Shown piece by piece: positions 42,899 through 51,917 of a stretch of 64,000 bases of DNA. The notes under the pieces were generated by a model. The model was not told the DNA's origin. It searched no databases and worked only from the letters and a program-made list of their open reading frames with translations. A program made the translations under genes and the position numbers. Source of the DNA: Nitratifractor salsuginis DSM 16511 (GTDB lineage: Bacteria; Campylobacterota; Campylobacteria; Campylobacterales; Sulfurovaceae); NCBI RefSeq assembly GCF_000186245.1, contig NC_014935.1:558001-622000 (forward strand), written 5' to 3'. Positions within the stretch are counted from its first letter, which is position 1. Every line of letters starts with the position of its first letter.

Positions 42899-43579
42899 AT
42901 GAGATTCCGCGACAGGACCCATCTGCTCTTCGACCTCGACGGCACCCTCATCGATAGCGTACCCGATCTGGCCAAGGCGCTTAACGCGACTTTGCAGGAA
43001 TTGGGACTGCCCACTTATGATGAAGCGACGATCCGAAACTGGATCGGCAACGGGGCGGCGATGCTGGTCAAGCGGGGGTTGGCGGGTAATCGCCAGATCG
43101 ATCCCGAGCAGGATGAGGCGCTTTTTTCCGAAGCGATGGAGCGTTTTCTGGGTCACTATGAGCGGGTGCTCAATGACGCCACCGGGCTCTACCCTGGCGT
43201 AGCCGAGACCCTGGATGCCCTGAAGGACGCGGGATACACGATGGCGGTGGTGACCAACAAACCCTCCCAATTCGTCGGCCCCATCCTGCGAAACCTCTCC
43301 ATAGACAGCTTTTTTGATGTAATTGTGGGGGGCGAAGACTTGCCGCGCAAAAAGCCCGATCCCCTGCCACTGCTGCACGCCTGCGAGCGGATGGGCTGCG
43401 GCAAAGATCAGGCCCTGATGATCGGAGACTCCGCCAACGACATCCTGGCCGCCCAGACGGCGGGCATCCCGGTCATCGCCGTCAGCTACGGCTACGATAA
43501 CGGGCGATCGGTCAGGGAGCTGGGAGCGGACGAGGTGATCGGGGAATTCACGGAGATCTTGAAGAAATTACAGCGTTGA
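42899..43579 (+). CDS. gph: Phosphoglycolate phosphatase (HAD)
   Basis: HAD hydrolase (226 aa) of the Gph type, which removes phosphoglycolate. Motif I LLFDLDGTLIDS, motif II VVTNKPSQFV, the lysine in RKKPDP, and motif IV MIGDSANDILAA are all present, with the helical cap at about residues 20-85. Phosphoglycolate arises from oxidative DNA repair and Rubisco; with rTCA carbon fixation the former is likelier. Its stop codon lies inside a heptamer array. HAD substrate specificity cannot be proven from sequence. Confidence 0.88.
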   Translation: MRFRDRTHLLFDLDGTLIDSVPDLAKALNATLQELGLPTYDEATIRNWIGNGAAMLVKRGLAGNRQIDPEQDEALFSEAMERFLGHYERVLNDATGLYPGVAETLDALKDAGYTMAVVTNKPSQFVGPILRNLSIDSFFDVIVGGEDLPRKKPDPLPLLHACERMGCGKDQALMIGDSANDILAAQTAGIPVIAVSYGYDNGRSVRELGADEVIGEFTEILKKLQR

Positions 43580-43650
43580 GAGCTAAGCGTTGAGGGTTGA
43601 GGATGGAGAATAGATGATTTTGGATTATAGATTTTGGATTTTGGATTGGG
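43573..43650. repeat. Heptamer tandem repeats
   Basis: GCGTTGA/GAGCTAA/GGGTTGA units (43573-43607, including the gph stop codon) and GATTTTG units (43616-43650). Confidence 0.85.
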
Positions 43651-43701
43651 AACCTGTAAACATTTTTCTTAACACGTAGCACAATTCATCAAGGAGCTGC
43701 T

Positions 43702-45123
43702 ATGAAATCTAAAATCGTCATCGCCGGCGGCGGTGTGGCGGGGGTGAGCGCCGCGCTTTTGCTGGGGAGTCTGGGGATGGAGGTGACTCTGCTGGAGCGG
43801 CAGGCGACGCTGGTTTTGGGGCCGCCTTTTTGCCATTTGCATGCCGGGGGGAATCTCTACCGGGAGATCAGTGACGCGCAGTGCCGGACCCTGCTGAGGC
43901 AATCGATCGACTTTGCGAAGCTCTACCCCTTCGTTGTCGATCGGCGGCCGACTGTCATTGCCGTGCCCACGGAGGATGCGGGTACGCCGGAGGCCCTGCT
44001 GCCCCGTCTGGAGCTTTTGCGCGAAGATTACGCTGCTTTGGTAGCGCAGGATTCGGCTAATGAGGTGCTGGGAGCGCCGGAGGGATATTATCGTCTCTTT
44101 GGCCGCCAAGAGCTAAAGAAGCTGGCGGAGATGGAGCCGGTGGAGAAGCCGTCAAGCCCCGAAGAGTGGATGATCCCGGTGGCGCGGCATCTCGATTTCG
44201 ACCGGGTGAAGTTTCCTCTGATCCTGGTGCAGGAGTATGGACTCAATCTCTTCCGCCTGGCCGCCGGAGCGGGGCTGACTTTGGAGGCGATGGAGCGTGT
44301 GACGATCCACCGCTCCACAAGGCTTGTGGATGTGGAGCCCTCGGGGGAGGGGTGGCGTTTGCGCTGTGAGGGAGCTTTTACCGGCGAATTGGAGGCGGAC
44401 TATCTCATCAACGCGGCAGGCTTTCGCACCGGTGAGATCGACGATATGCTGGGGCTGAGGGAGAAGCGGATGGTGGAATTCAAAGCCGCCTATACGAGCC
44501 GTTGGAAGGATCGAGAAGCCCGTTGGCCTGAGGTGATCTTCCACGGAGAGCGGGGCACGCCGCAGGGAATGGGGCAGTTTACTCCCTATCCGGCGGGCTA
44601 TGTGCAGCTGCACGGAATGACGGAGCGCATCACCCTCTACCCCGACGGACTGGTGGCCTCCACCGAAACGAGCAGCCAACCCCGCCTGCCCGAGCACCTT
44701 TTGCGCAAGATCGAAAAGGGCTGGCCCGAAGATGAGCTGCAAGAGCGCACCCGCCGGGCTATTAAGCACCTCGCCCGCTTCCTTCCCGACTTCGCCCAGG
44801 CAGAAGTGGGCAGCCCGCCGCTTTTCGGAGCCCAGCAGATCCCGGGAGAGGACCCCACCTTGAGGGTGGCGGAGGTGGCCTTCCCCCTGCCGCGCTACGC
44901 CCGCTGTGAAATCGTCAAAGTCTCTTCGGTCACCGATATGGCGCGGGAGATTTTGAGGGACTTGGAGCGGCAGGGGCTGGCGGAAGGGCTTCCCGATGAG
45001 TCGGCGCTGTGGCAGATCCCCCAGCTTCACGCGATCGAAGAGGCCGCTTTGGCCCAACGCGCCCGTCGGATCGCCCAAAGTCGGGGCTATCCGGCGGAGA
45101 TGGGTGAGCGGTGTATTGAGTAG
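43702..45123 (+). CDS. FAD-dependent oxidoreductase
   Basis: A 473-aa flavoprotein. The Rossmann dinucleotide fold is at the N-terminus (KIVIAGGGVAGVSAALLLGSLG, with GxGxxG-like GGGVAG and acidic ME at the end of strand 2), and a second FAD-contact region YLINAAGFRTGEID lies near residue 235. The remaining parts show no assigned substrate motif. It is followed by the AT-rich defence-type gene; no partner redox protein is adjacent. Likely an amino-acid or quinone-linked dehydrogenase of the DAO type (inference). Confidence 0.8.
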   Translation: MKSKIVIAGGGVAGVSAALLLGSLGMEVTLLERQATLVLGPPFCHLHAGGNLYREISDAQCRTLLRQSIDFAKLYPFVVDRRPTVIAVPTEDAGTPEALLPRLELLREDYAALVAQDSANEVLGAPEGYYRLFGRQELKKLAEMEPVEKPSSPEEWMIPVARHLDFDRVKFPLILVQEYGLNLFRLAAGAGLTLEAMERVTIHRSTRLVDVEPSGEGWRLRCEGAFTGELEADYLINAAGFRTGEIDDMLGLREKRMVEFKAAYTSRWKDREARWPEVIFHGERGTPQGMGQFTPYPAGYVQLHGMTERITLYPDGLVASTETSSQPRLPEHLLRKIEKGWPEDELQERTRRAIKHLARFLPDFAQAEVGSPPLFGAQQIPGEDPTLRVAEVAFPLPRYARCEIVKVSSVTDMAREILRDLERQGLAEGLPDESALWQIPQLHAIEEAALAQRARRIAQSRGYPAEMGERCIE

Positions 45124-45374
45124 TATGTATTAATATCACATATGTCTCTTTGTCCAAAATCAGCCGCAACGTGGATTCCTGCATCACAAAGAGCAAAATG
45201 TTTCTCTGATACCCTCAAAATAGAGTGTCGACACTGAAAAACAGTGAGGGAATCTGCATGCAAAGAGGTATCGGTGTGGCAAGATGGAGAACAGGGAAGC
45301 GTTGGAGAGGGGATGGATGGAGGATTCCAATTTTTAGGTAAAATGTATTTAATAAATCCTTATAAAGGAATAAA
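45124..45374. other. Intergenic gap at the left edge of the AT-rich island
   Basis: 251 nt with no supported gene. It contains the palindrome GTGTCGACAC near 45220 and, towards the end, a likely promoter for the next gene (TAAAAT at 45339-45344) with AAAGGAA before the ATG. Base composition falls from GC-rich to AT-rich across it. Confidence 0.6.
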
Positions 45375-48200
45375 ATGAACTTACCTGATAACTTTTTCCA
45401 TCATGATGCCCAAGGATTTTTCCTCCCGGATTCACATTCAGGCATTAATGTTGAAAATATTGGTCGTAAACAAAATACCCTTATAGAAGGTATTAGAGGT
45501 ACTGGGAAAACGCATGTTTTAAAAATGATCCAAAGAAACCGTTTAGAACAATTTGGTGAAAATAGAATTTTGCCAGTTTATTTATCAGTTGCAAAAATTA
45601 GTGAACATGCCAAAAAAGATCCAGATATATTTAGAATGTATTTATATGGAAATTTAGTTAGAGAAGCAATTTCTATTGCAAATATAAATAAGGAAAGTCT
45701 CCAGCCTAATAAAACACTTTTGAAAAAAAGTTTTCACTCAATTACAAGAATGTTTGGAATATCGGCCAATGAACCCTTTGACAGGGTTTTAGATAAGATA
45801 AATGTTCTTTCAGATCAATTATTTGATGAATTTGAATTTGGCTTACTTGGAAAATACATTAACAAAGAACAGGCTAGAGAAATATCACTTTCTAAAGGAG
45901 GAAATATAAAAGCAGGAGTATCCTTAGTTGGCAATAATGTTGATTCTTCTTTATCAGAAAATAAAATATTACAAAATACAGAAAGAAGCCAGGAAGGTGT
46001 AGCTTTTCTTGGAAAAAAACTTTCTCACAATGACGCAGTAGATTTTTTAATTACTTTCTTAAAACAATTACAAGTAATATTAGACTTAGATTACACTCTT
46101 CTTCTAATCGACGAATGCTCAGAAGCACCAAAAAATGCACAGATCGAAATATTTAGGTTACTCAAAACTATCCGGGGCGCAGATTCACTGTTGCCAGAAT
46201 CTGGTTCCTCTTGTGCCTACTTTGTTGCATCTGTTTACCCAAAGAGTCACACTTATTATCCCACTATCAAGAATGATGGGTTTAATTTTGAGCCTGGTCA
46301 TGATTTTACTACAAACTATCTTCAATGGGATGTAACTGACAATATTGGATATGAACAATTTTTTAAAGATATGTTGATTAATCGTGCAAAAAGTCTTTTA
46401 GGGTACTCTGGAACAATAGATCAGTTTATACATGAGCTGTTTGATAAAAAAGATACTTTCTTGCTTGCAATATACTCTTCACATGGTATTCCAAGACGAT
46501 TTTGGGAGATATTGAAGAGAGCTTATTATAACGGTAATGGAAAAATTAGATATAACAATATATCTAATACAATTCTTGGGATTGCTCAGGAACAACTCAT
46601 AGACCACAACCTTTTGAGTGAAAAGGAACAGGATTTTATTCAATACCAAGCCCGTAGATTAAATAGTCAAAATGCTGAAATAAGGCGTATAAACAGAAGA
46701 AGTAGGCGGAGTAAGCCTCAGAATATATTTTTTGAAATAAATAGAAATAATTCAAATAATATACAAAGTATTATTATGGTTGGTGCAATGCATGATATGA
46801 AAAGAATTAGAGCAAAAAAAAATAAAAGTATTGCTAAGCCTTTATATGCGCTTGACATTGCAATTGCGTTTTCCTTAAAATCAATACCAGAAGGTGAATT
46901 TATTGAATTTTTAAAAAATGAACTACATCGCAATGCTACAACAAATTTCACAAATGCTTTATCTGTGCTATCAAAACACTTTATCGAATCGTCACAAGAG
47001 GAAATAGAAGAATTAGCTACAAGCTTAGATAGTGAAAATGATATGATAGTCGGTGCAGAGGAAGGCATTAATAAAGAAGAATATTATGGAACAATTGAGG
47101 AAGTAACGAAGTATTCAGGTATTATTTTGCCTGATGATGAAGAAAAAGAGGCAGTATTCCAAATAAGCAATATTGGTGAAGCTGATAGAAAATATATACA
47201 AATTGGCGATAGAGTAATTTTCAATAGTAGTTGGGTTGATGGAACTAGAGTTGCAACAAATATTAGAAAAATAAATGTTTATAAAGCCGAAGGTACGATT
47301 ACAAAAATATTCAAAGATTTGTTTGGGACAATTACTATACTTGAAGATGGTACAGAGGCTTTCTTCCTCTTGAAAGATGCTGATGAGAAGCTAGAAAAAG
47401 GTGATTTTGTTGAGTTTTCAATAGAAGAAACAAACACTAACAAAAGGAAAGCATATAATATCAGGTTAAAAGATACTGTAAGGTATGCAGAAATACCCAA
47501 AAAGGAAATTGTTGCCTATATTTATTCAATTATTGATAATTCAGACAATCCAGTTAGTTTGGCAGATTTGGGAAATAGGATTATTAATAAATATGGTGAT
47601 ATTGTTCGATTAAGCCACTGGTTTGGACATAAAAAGCTTATGCATTTCATCGCAAGTCTAGATTTGAAAGATTTGCATATCGATAATAGCTCTGGACCTG
47701 GATATATATCGTATAAGAAAATCAAAAATAACTCAGTTAAGATAGGGAAACAAGGTGATGGTTTTATATTATTCACTGATCATGAAAAGTTGATAAACAA
47801 ATTATCAAATGAAATTGGCATCCCTAAATTATCAAGAGAAGAATACAAAAAAATATTTAGACTATTAAAAGAATTAATTGATGAAGAAGGTTATACTTTC
47901 AATTATACAGCAAAGCGACTCAGGGATGTGGCAAGAAAAAACAATATACGATTAAATAGAGTAGGCAGTAATTTTATTTTACGGGGAATTGTATATGCTG
48001 GTCATTGGTTTGAACAACCAGAAGACACCAAAAAGCTACAACAGGCTTTTTATAAAAATACAGTATCGCTAATCGAACAAAACAATTTTTTATTAGATGA
48101 ACATGATTCAGAGTTACTAAAAGATATTTTTGATATTAAAGATATGAAAAAAAAGAAATTAAGAAAAGGAATCAGAATCATAAAAAAGGCGAATGGGTAA
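45375..48200 (+). CDS. AAA ATPase with cold-shock and OST-HTH domains
   Basis: A 941-aa multidomain protein in AT-rich sequence unlike its neighbours. Residues 30-400: P-loop ATPase of the ORC/CDC6-STAND kind, Walker A EGIRGTGKT (38-46) and Walker B LLLIDECSE (242-250). Residues about 569-632 and 637-698: two cold-shock/S1-like OB folds (YYGTIEEVTKYSGIILPDD; GTITKIFKDLFGTITILED). Residues about 708-781: an OST-HTH/LOTUS RNA-binding domain (VSLADLGNRIINKYGDI...HKKLMHFIASL). About 804-880: a second winged-helix-like region. The tail is Lys-rich. Fusion of an ATPase sensor with RNA-binding modules, beside a broken Wadjet gene, suggests a defence protein (inference). I know no named system with this order. 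Confidence 0.8.
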   Translation: MNLPDNFFHHDAQGFFLPDSHSGINVENIGRKQNTLIEGIRGTGKTHVLKMIQRNRLEQFGENRILPVYLSVAKISEHAKKDPDIFRMYLYGNLVREAISIANINKESLQPNKTLLKKSFHSITRMFGISANEPFDRVLDKINVLSDQLFDEFEFGLLGKYINKEQAREISLSKGGNIKAGVSLVGNNVDSSLSENKILQNTERSQEGVAFLGKKLSHNDAVDFLITFLKQLQVILDLDYTLLLIDECSEAPKNAQIEIFRLLKTIRGADSLLPESGSSCAYFVASVYPKSHTYYPTIKNDGFNFEPGHDFTTNYLQWDVTDNIGYEQFFKDMLINRAKSLLGYSGTIDQFIHELFDKKDTFLLAIYSSHGIPRRFWEILKRAYYNGNGKIRYNNISNTILGIAQEQLIDHNLLSEKEQDFIQYQARRLNSQNAEIRRINRRSRRSKPQNIFFEINRNNSNNIQSIIMVGAMHDMKRIRAKKNKSIAKPLYALDIAIAFSLKSIPEGEFIEFLKNELHRNATTNFTNALSVLSKHFIESSQEEIEELATSLDSENDMIVGAEEGINKEEYYGTIEEVTKYSGIILPDDEEKEAVFQISNIGEADRKYIQIGDRVIFNSSWVDGTRVATNIRKINVYKAEGTITKIFKDLFGTITILEDGTEAFFLLKDADEKLEKGDFVEFSIEETNTNKRKAYNIRLKDTVRYAEIPKKEIVAYIYSIIDNSDNPVSLADLGNRIINKYGDIVRLSHWFGHKKLMHFIASLDLKDLHIDNSSGPGYISYKKIKNNSVKIGKQGDGFILFTDHEKLINKLSNEIGIPKLSREEYKKIFRLLKELIDEEGYTFNYTAKRLRDVARKNNIRLNRVGSNFILRGIVYAGHWFEQPEDTKKLQQAFYKNTVSLIEQNNFLLDEHDSELLKDIFDIKDMKKKKLRKGIRIIKKANG

Positions 48201-48310
48201 ACGTCCTCGAATTTAGATCCAAAGAAAAAAGAAGGAAACTCAAGTAAACTCAAGGCTCAAGAGGTCAAATTACAATGATAACAAAGACACATGTGGTGAT
48301 AACCATATAG

Positions 48311-48442
48311 CAAATCGCTCAAAGCGGAGTTATTCGGGGGAGATGGGGGACCGCTGTGTGGGGTAGCGGAAGAAGAAATTTTGATTTCAAGCTTCCGGTA
48401 TAATTCCCCAATGACCTACGAATACCTCAAATCGCTCAAAGC
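48311..48442 (+). repeat. 15-bp direct repeat spanning the DUF3375 start
   Basis: CAAATCGCTCAAAGC occurs at 48311-48325 (just after the AT-rich gene) and at 48428-48442 (within codons 6-11 of the DUF3375 fragment). Chance identity of 15 bp over 117 nt is very unlikely; it may mark an insertion or a small duplication. Confidence 0.7.
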
Positions 48443-48782
48443 CTCCCACCCGGCCCTCAAACTTCTCTGCAGCGACAATTTCGCGATGAGCGTGGGGCTT
48501 TTCCACAAAATCTTTATCGAAGATCGGCAAAAAGTCCTGCCCCAGCACAAGATCGTCTCTTTGCTCGATGATTACCTCTATACCCTCCATCAGAGCTACC
48601 CCGACGAGTTTCCCAAGGCGGCGCAGGCATATCTTGATGATTTCGCCCGGGCGGGTTTTTTGCGCAAATATTACGCCGAGGCCCAGGAGGAGCCCCTCTA
48701 TGAGCTGACGCCCCACAGCCAGCGGGTTTTGGAGTGGATCGAGAGTCTGCGTAAGCGGGAGTTTTATGGGATTTTAAGGTAG
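48411..48782 (+). pseudogene. Truncated DUF3375 (JetA) remnant
   Basis: The 123-aa product matches only the N-terminus of DUF3375, the JetA (MukF-like kleisin) subunit of the Wadjet anti-plasmid system, normally near 480 aa. Recognisable: LLDDYLYTLHQSYPDEFPKA, AQAYLDDFARAGFLRKYY and ELTPHSQRVLEWIESLRKREF; the next family motif (GTESRL) is replaced by GILR and a stop. No JetB, JetC or JetD is nearby. Codon use is that of the GC-rich host, so it was probably a resident gene. A TATAAT box (48399-48404) is only 6 nt from the ATG, which would make a leaderless mRNA. Confidence 0.72.
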
Positions 48783-49052
48783 AGACTGACTCCCATATCT
48801 CCCCTGGGATAGTTCCCCCTAACAAAGGAGTTAAGAGAAAAAATCTCTTTTTCTTTATCCGTATTGATCTTGACCTTATCGCTTTCCTAAAACGCACCAA
48901 TATGGGACATGTCCTCCGCTTTTTTATGGACAAACCAAGCATATTTATAGAGTTTTATACTGATCCCAGTCCGATTATCCTGGAAAGGGGGTGATACGGA
49001 ATTGTATCGGGGAGACGGGGAGCCCGATTCCTGTCGGTTTCCCCTTGTTTAC
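48783..49052. other. Gap after the DUF3375 remnant
   Basis: 270 nt without a gene. There is a hairpin-forming segment near 49003-49047 (GGGGA...TCCCC with inner CCGA/TCGG), which lies beyond the 63-aa gene of the cyd operon on the minus strand and could end that transcript. No continuation of DUF3375 was found in any frame. Confidence 0.5.
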
Positions 49053-49244
49053 TCAGCTCTTTGCAGCGGTATTTTGAGCGGCCTTTTTCTCATCGTGCAC
49101 TTTGCCGTAATGCTCTTCGAGCTCTTCGAGGCGTTCCATCCGTTGATGATGGCGGATGTTGAGCCAGACGAAACGGTAGGTGATATAGATCAGCAGGGGC
49201 CAGGAGAGGTACCAGATGATCGCTTCAGTGTAATCCATTTTCAT
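49053..49244 (-). CDS. Small single-TM protein of the cyd operon
   Basis: A 63-aa protein with one TM helix near the N-terminus (IIWYLSWPLLIYITYRFVWL) and a charged helical tail. It lies 5 nt after cydB, where CydX-type accessory subunits are encoded in other bacteria. CydX is 30-40 aa with a WYFxWxLG motif; WYLSW here is only loosely similar, so a CydX-like role is a suggestion. Confidence 0.68.
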   Translation of the reverse strand: MKMDYTEAIIWYLSWPLLIYITYRFVWLNIRHHQRMERLEELEEHYGKVHDEKKAAQNTAAKS

Positions 49245-49249
49245 ACTCC

Positions 49250-50380
49250 TTAATAGTGATGGGGGTCGTTCTCGACCTCTTGGATCGTCATTTTGTGCCG
49301 GTTCATCGCCCGCCAGACGACGATGATGTAGCCCAGGACCAGCGGGACCATCAGTGAAACGTAAGACATCGCTATTAGGGTGTAGCGGCTACCGGAGGCG
49401 TTTTGGATACTCAGAGAGCTCTGTGGGTCGTCCAGGGAGGGGTAGAAGACGGTGTGGTTGTAGCCCAGGAGCAAAAAGAGCCCCACGACCACCATCACCA
49501 CACCCAGGCCAGCCGGCCAGATCCCCTTGTCGCTTTTGGCGAAGAGGCCCATTCCGATGCCTGAGAGCAGCAGCACCGTACCTAGCAGGATCATCCCGGC
49601 AACGAAAGGCATCGCCTTGAGGTTGTGGAGGAATTTGAAGCTCTCTTTGTGGACCTCCAGCGTCTGCGGGTCGTAGCCGTAGCCGCTCATCGTGACGATG
49701 GAGTAGACCACGTAGGCAAAGAGGGCCAGGAAAATCAGGCTCTCGACTTTGAGCACCTGGCGGGAGCGGGTGACGATGGCCTCTTCGTCGATGGTGTCGA
49801 TGAAATAGAGGGCCGCCAGGATCTGGGAGAGGAAAAAGAGCATCAGTCCGAAGGCGACGTTGAAGGGGTTGAGTACCGCCTCCAGGCCGTAGGTGGGGCG
49901 GGTCCAGTGGGAGAGGTGGTTCTCGTTCACGACGAAATGCCCACCGGTAAAGAGGGTCCCCAGGGCGATCCCGATGAGGATGATCCCCAAAGAGCCGTTG
50001 ATGAAGAGGAAAAGCTCGTAAGTGCGTTCCCCGAAGACATTGTTGGGCTTTTTGCGGTATTCGTAGGCGACAGCCTGGATGATGAAGCAGAAGAGGATCG
50101 CCATCCAGACATAGTAGGCCCCGCCGAAGCTGACGGCGTAGAAGAGGGGGAAGGCCGCAAAAAGCGCCCCGCCGAACATCACCAGCGTGGTGAAGGTCAG
50201 CTCCCATTTGCGCCCCAGGGCATTGACGATGAGGTCACGCTCGGCTTCCGTTTTCCCCAGGCGCCAGAGCAGGGTCTGCCCGCCCTGGACGAAGGTCATG
50301 AAGACAAAGAGTCCCCCCAGAAGCGCAATGAGGAACCACCAATACTCTTGCAGGGTCAGGTAGGAAAGTTTTTCAAACAT
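49250..50380 (-). CDS. cydB: Cytochrome bd oxidase subunit II
   Basis: CydB (376 aa), the second subunit of the quinol:O2 oxidoreductase; about nine TM helices. The N-terminal LTLQEYWWFLIALLGGLFVF, the GRKWELTFTTL segment and FGERTYELFLFINGSLGI are typical. It starts 1 nt after cydA. Together with cydA it gives a high-affinity terminal oxidase suited to microaerobic growth. Confidence 0.95.
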   Translation of the reverse strand: MFEKLSYLTLQEYWWFLIALLGGLFVFMTFVQGGQTLLWRLGKTEAERDLIVNALGRKWELTFTTLVMFGGALFAAFPLFYAVSFGGAYYVWMAILFCFIIQAVAYEYRKKPNNVFGERTYELFLFINGSLGIILIGIALGTLFTGGHFVVNENHLSHWTRPTYGLEAVLNPFNVAFGLMLFFLSQILAALYFIDTIDEEAIVTRSRQVLKVESLIFLALFAYVVYSIVTMSGYGYDPQTLEVHKESFKFLHNLKAMPFVAGMILLGTVLLLSGIGMGLFAKSDKGIWPAGLGVVMVVVGLFLLLGYNHTVFYPSLDDPQSSLSIQNASGSRYTLIAMSYVSLMVPLVLGYIIVVWRAMNRHKMTIQEVENDPHHY

Positions 50381-50381
50381 C

Positions 50382-51917
50382 TCAGTGCTCCTTGGGTCCG
50401 ATTTTGATCTGAGCCGCCATGATCTTCACCTCGGCGATGAGCAGGGCGGTAAAGAGGGTGGCAAAGAGCCAGAAGGTGAGCATCACAGGCGATGCGGCGA
50501 TGTTGGAGGTGGCCATATGCACGGGCAGCATATCCTGGATCGCCCAGGGTTGGCGGCCCACCTCCGCGGTGACCCAGCCCATCTCCTGAGCCAGATATCC
50601 CAGGGGCAGGCTTGCGACCCCGGCCCAGAGCAGCCAGCGCTTGCGCTGGAGCCGATCGGTCATGGCGTAGTAGAGGACGAGGAGAAAAAGGAGGATAAAC
50701 CAAACCCCCAGCCCCACCATCGTGTGAAAGGCGTAGAAGGTGGTCTGGACCGGAGGCACAGCCTGCTCAGGGCTCTTGAGGTAGCCGTAGCCCAGGTAGG
50801 CGCTGTTGGCTTCGAAGATTTTTAGCGCCGCTTCCATCGCGGCTTCGTCCCCTTTTTTCTTGGCCTGTTTATAAGCGGCGAGGGCTTCGACGGCCTTTTT
50901 GCCCCGGGCCATCTTCTCTTCGACGCTCATAATGCCGTGGGCCTTGTCGCCGTAGACCAGCTGACGCAGGCCGGGGATGTAGGCGTCGAGCTTGTGATAG
51001 CTCAGCAGTGAGAGCCCGTCGGGGATAGGGATTTTGAAGAGGAAGGGTTCTTTGAAGTCAGTGAGGGTTTTGCTCGGATCCAGGATCCCGAAGGCCACGA
51101 GCTCCGCACCGGATCTGCCCTCGTAGAGCCCCTCCATCGCGGCGAGCTTCATCGGCTGATATTTGGCGATGGAGCGGGCGGCGTCATCCCCGGTGGTGAG
51201 ATTAAACAGCGAAACAAAGAGCCCGAAGCTGGCGGCGACGACGATGGAGCGCTTGGCGAACTTGACGTTGCGCTTTTTGAGCAGATACCAACTGCTGATG
51301 GCGATGACGAACAGCGAAGCCAGCACGTAGCCGCTGCTGATGGTATGGAGAAATTTGGTGTAGGCGGTGGGGTTGAAGACCACATCCCAGAAGTTGCTCA
51401 TCTCGTTGCGGGCGGTATCGGGGTTGAAGTGCATCCCCACGGGATGCTGCATCCAGCCGTTGGCCACGAGAATCCACAGCGCCGAGAGGTTGGAGCCGAT
51501 GGCCACCAGCCAGGTCGAGAGGAGGTGGAAGCGTTTGCTCACCTTGTCCCAGCCGAAGAACATCACGGCGAAGAAGGTCGATTCCATGAAAAAGGCCATG
51601 ATCCCTTCGATGGCCAGGGGTGCGCCGAAGATATCGCCGACGATCCAGGAGTAGTTGGACCAGTTGGTCCCAAACTCGAACTCCATGATGATGCCGGTGG
51701 CGAGGCCGATGGCGAAGTTGATCGCCAGCAGGCCCATCCAGAAGCGGGTGGTGCGTTTCCACCATTCATCCCCGGTCTTGACGTAGATCGTCTCCATTAT
51801 GGCAACGATGAAGGTCAAGCCCAGGGTCAGCGGGACGAAGATCCAGTGATACAGCGCGGTCAAGGCAAACTGGGCCCGTGACCAGTCGACGACGGAGGGG
51901 TCGAGGTGTTCCATCAT
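50382..51917 (-). CDS. cydA: Cytochrome bd oxidase subunit I
   Basis: CydA (511 aa) holds the haems and the quinol site. The haem b595 His is in ALYHWIFVPLTLG; GRQPWAIQDMLP matches the conserved GRQPW in the last third. The Q-loop between helices 6 and 7 is intact but not of the E. coli long type. The start overlaps the DUF4492 gene by 4 nt (ATGA), and two Met codons in a row are possible (51917 or 51914). Confidence 0.96.
   Translation of the reverse strand: MMEHLDPSVVDWSRAQFALTALYHWIFVPLTLGLTFIVAIMETIYVKTGDEWWKRTTRFWMGLLAINFAIGLATGIIMEFEFGTNWSNYSWIVGDIFGAPLAIEGIMAFFMESTFFAVMFFGWDKVSKRFHLLSTWLVAIGSNLSALWILVANGWMQHPVGMHFNPDTARNEMSNFWDVVFNPTAYTKFLHTISSGYVLASLFVIAISSWYLLKKRNVKFAKRSIVVAASFGLFVSLFNLTTGDDAARSIAKYQPMKLAAMEGLYEGRSGAELVAFGILDPSKTLTDFKEPFLFKIPIPDGLSLLSYHKLDAYIPGLRQLVYGDKAHGIMSVEEKMARGKKAVEALAAYKQAKKKGDEAAMEAALKIFEANSAYLGYGYLKSPEQAVPPVQTTFYAFHTMVGLGVWFILLFLLVLYYAMTDRLQRKRWLLWAGVASLPLGYLAQEMGWVTAEVGRQPWAIQDMLPVHMATSNIAASPVMLTFWLFATLFTALLIAEVKIMAAQIKIGPKEH

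Noticed and set aside
5696-43650. CRISPR array among the repeats
   Set aside because: Units are 7-8 nt and directly adjacent with no spacers; no cas genes in the window.
43702-45123. FAD oxidoreductase as the missing MnmC oxidase half
   Set aside because: Its motifs and length do not match the MnmC2 domain and it is about 4.6 kb from the methyltransferase gene.
44930-45196. Minus-strand ORF of 88 codons overlapping the FAD oxidoreductase end
   Set aside because: Mostly antisense to a real gene, composition typical of shadow frames, no ribosome binding site.
49002-49253. Plus-strand ORF of 83 codons
   Set aside because: Antisense to the small cyd-linked gene, which has better spacing and a TM helix.
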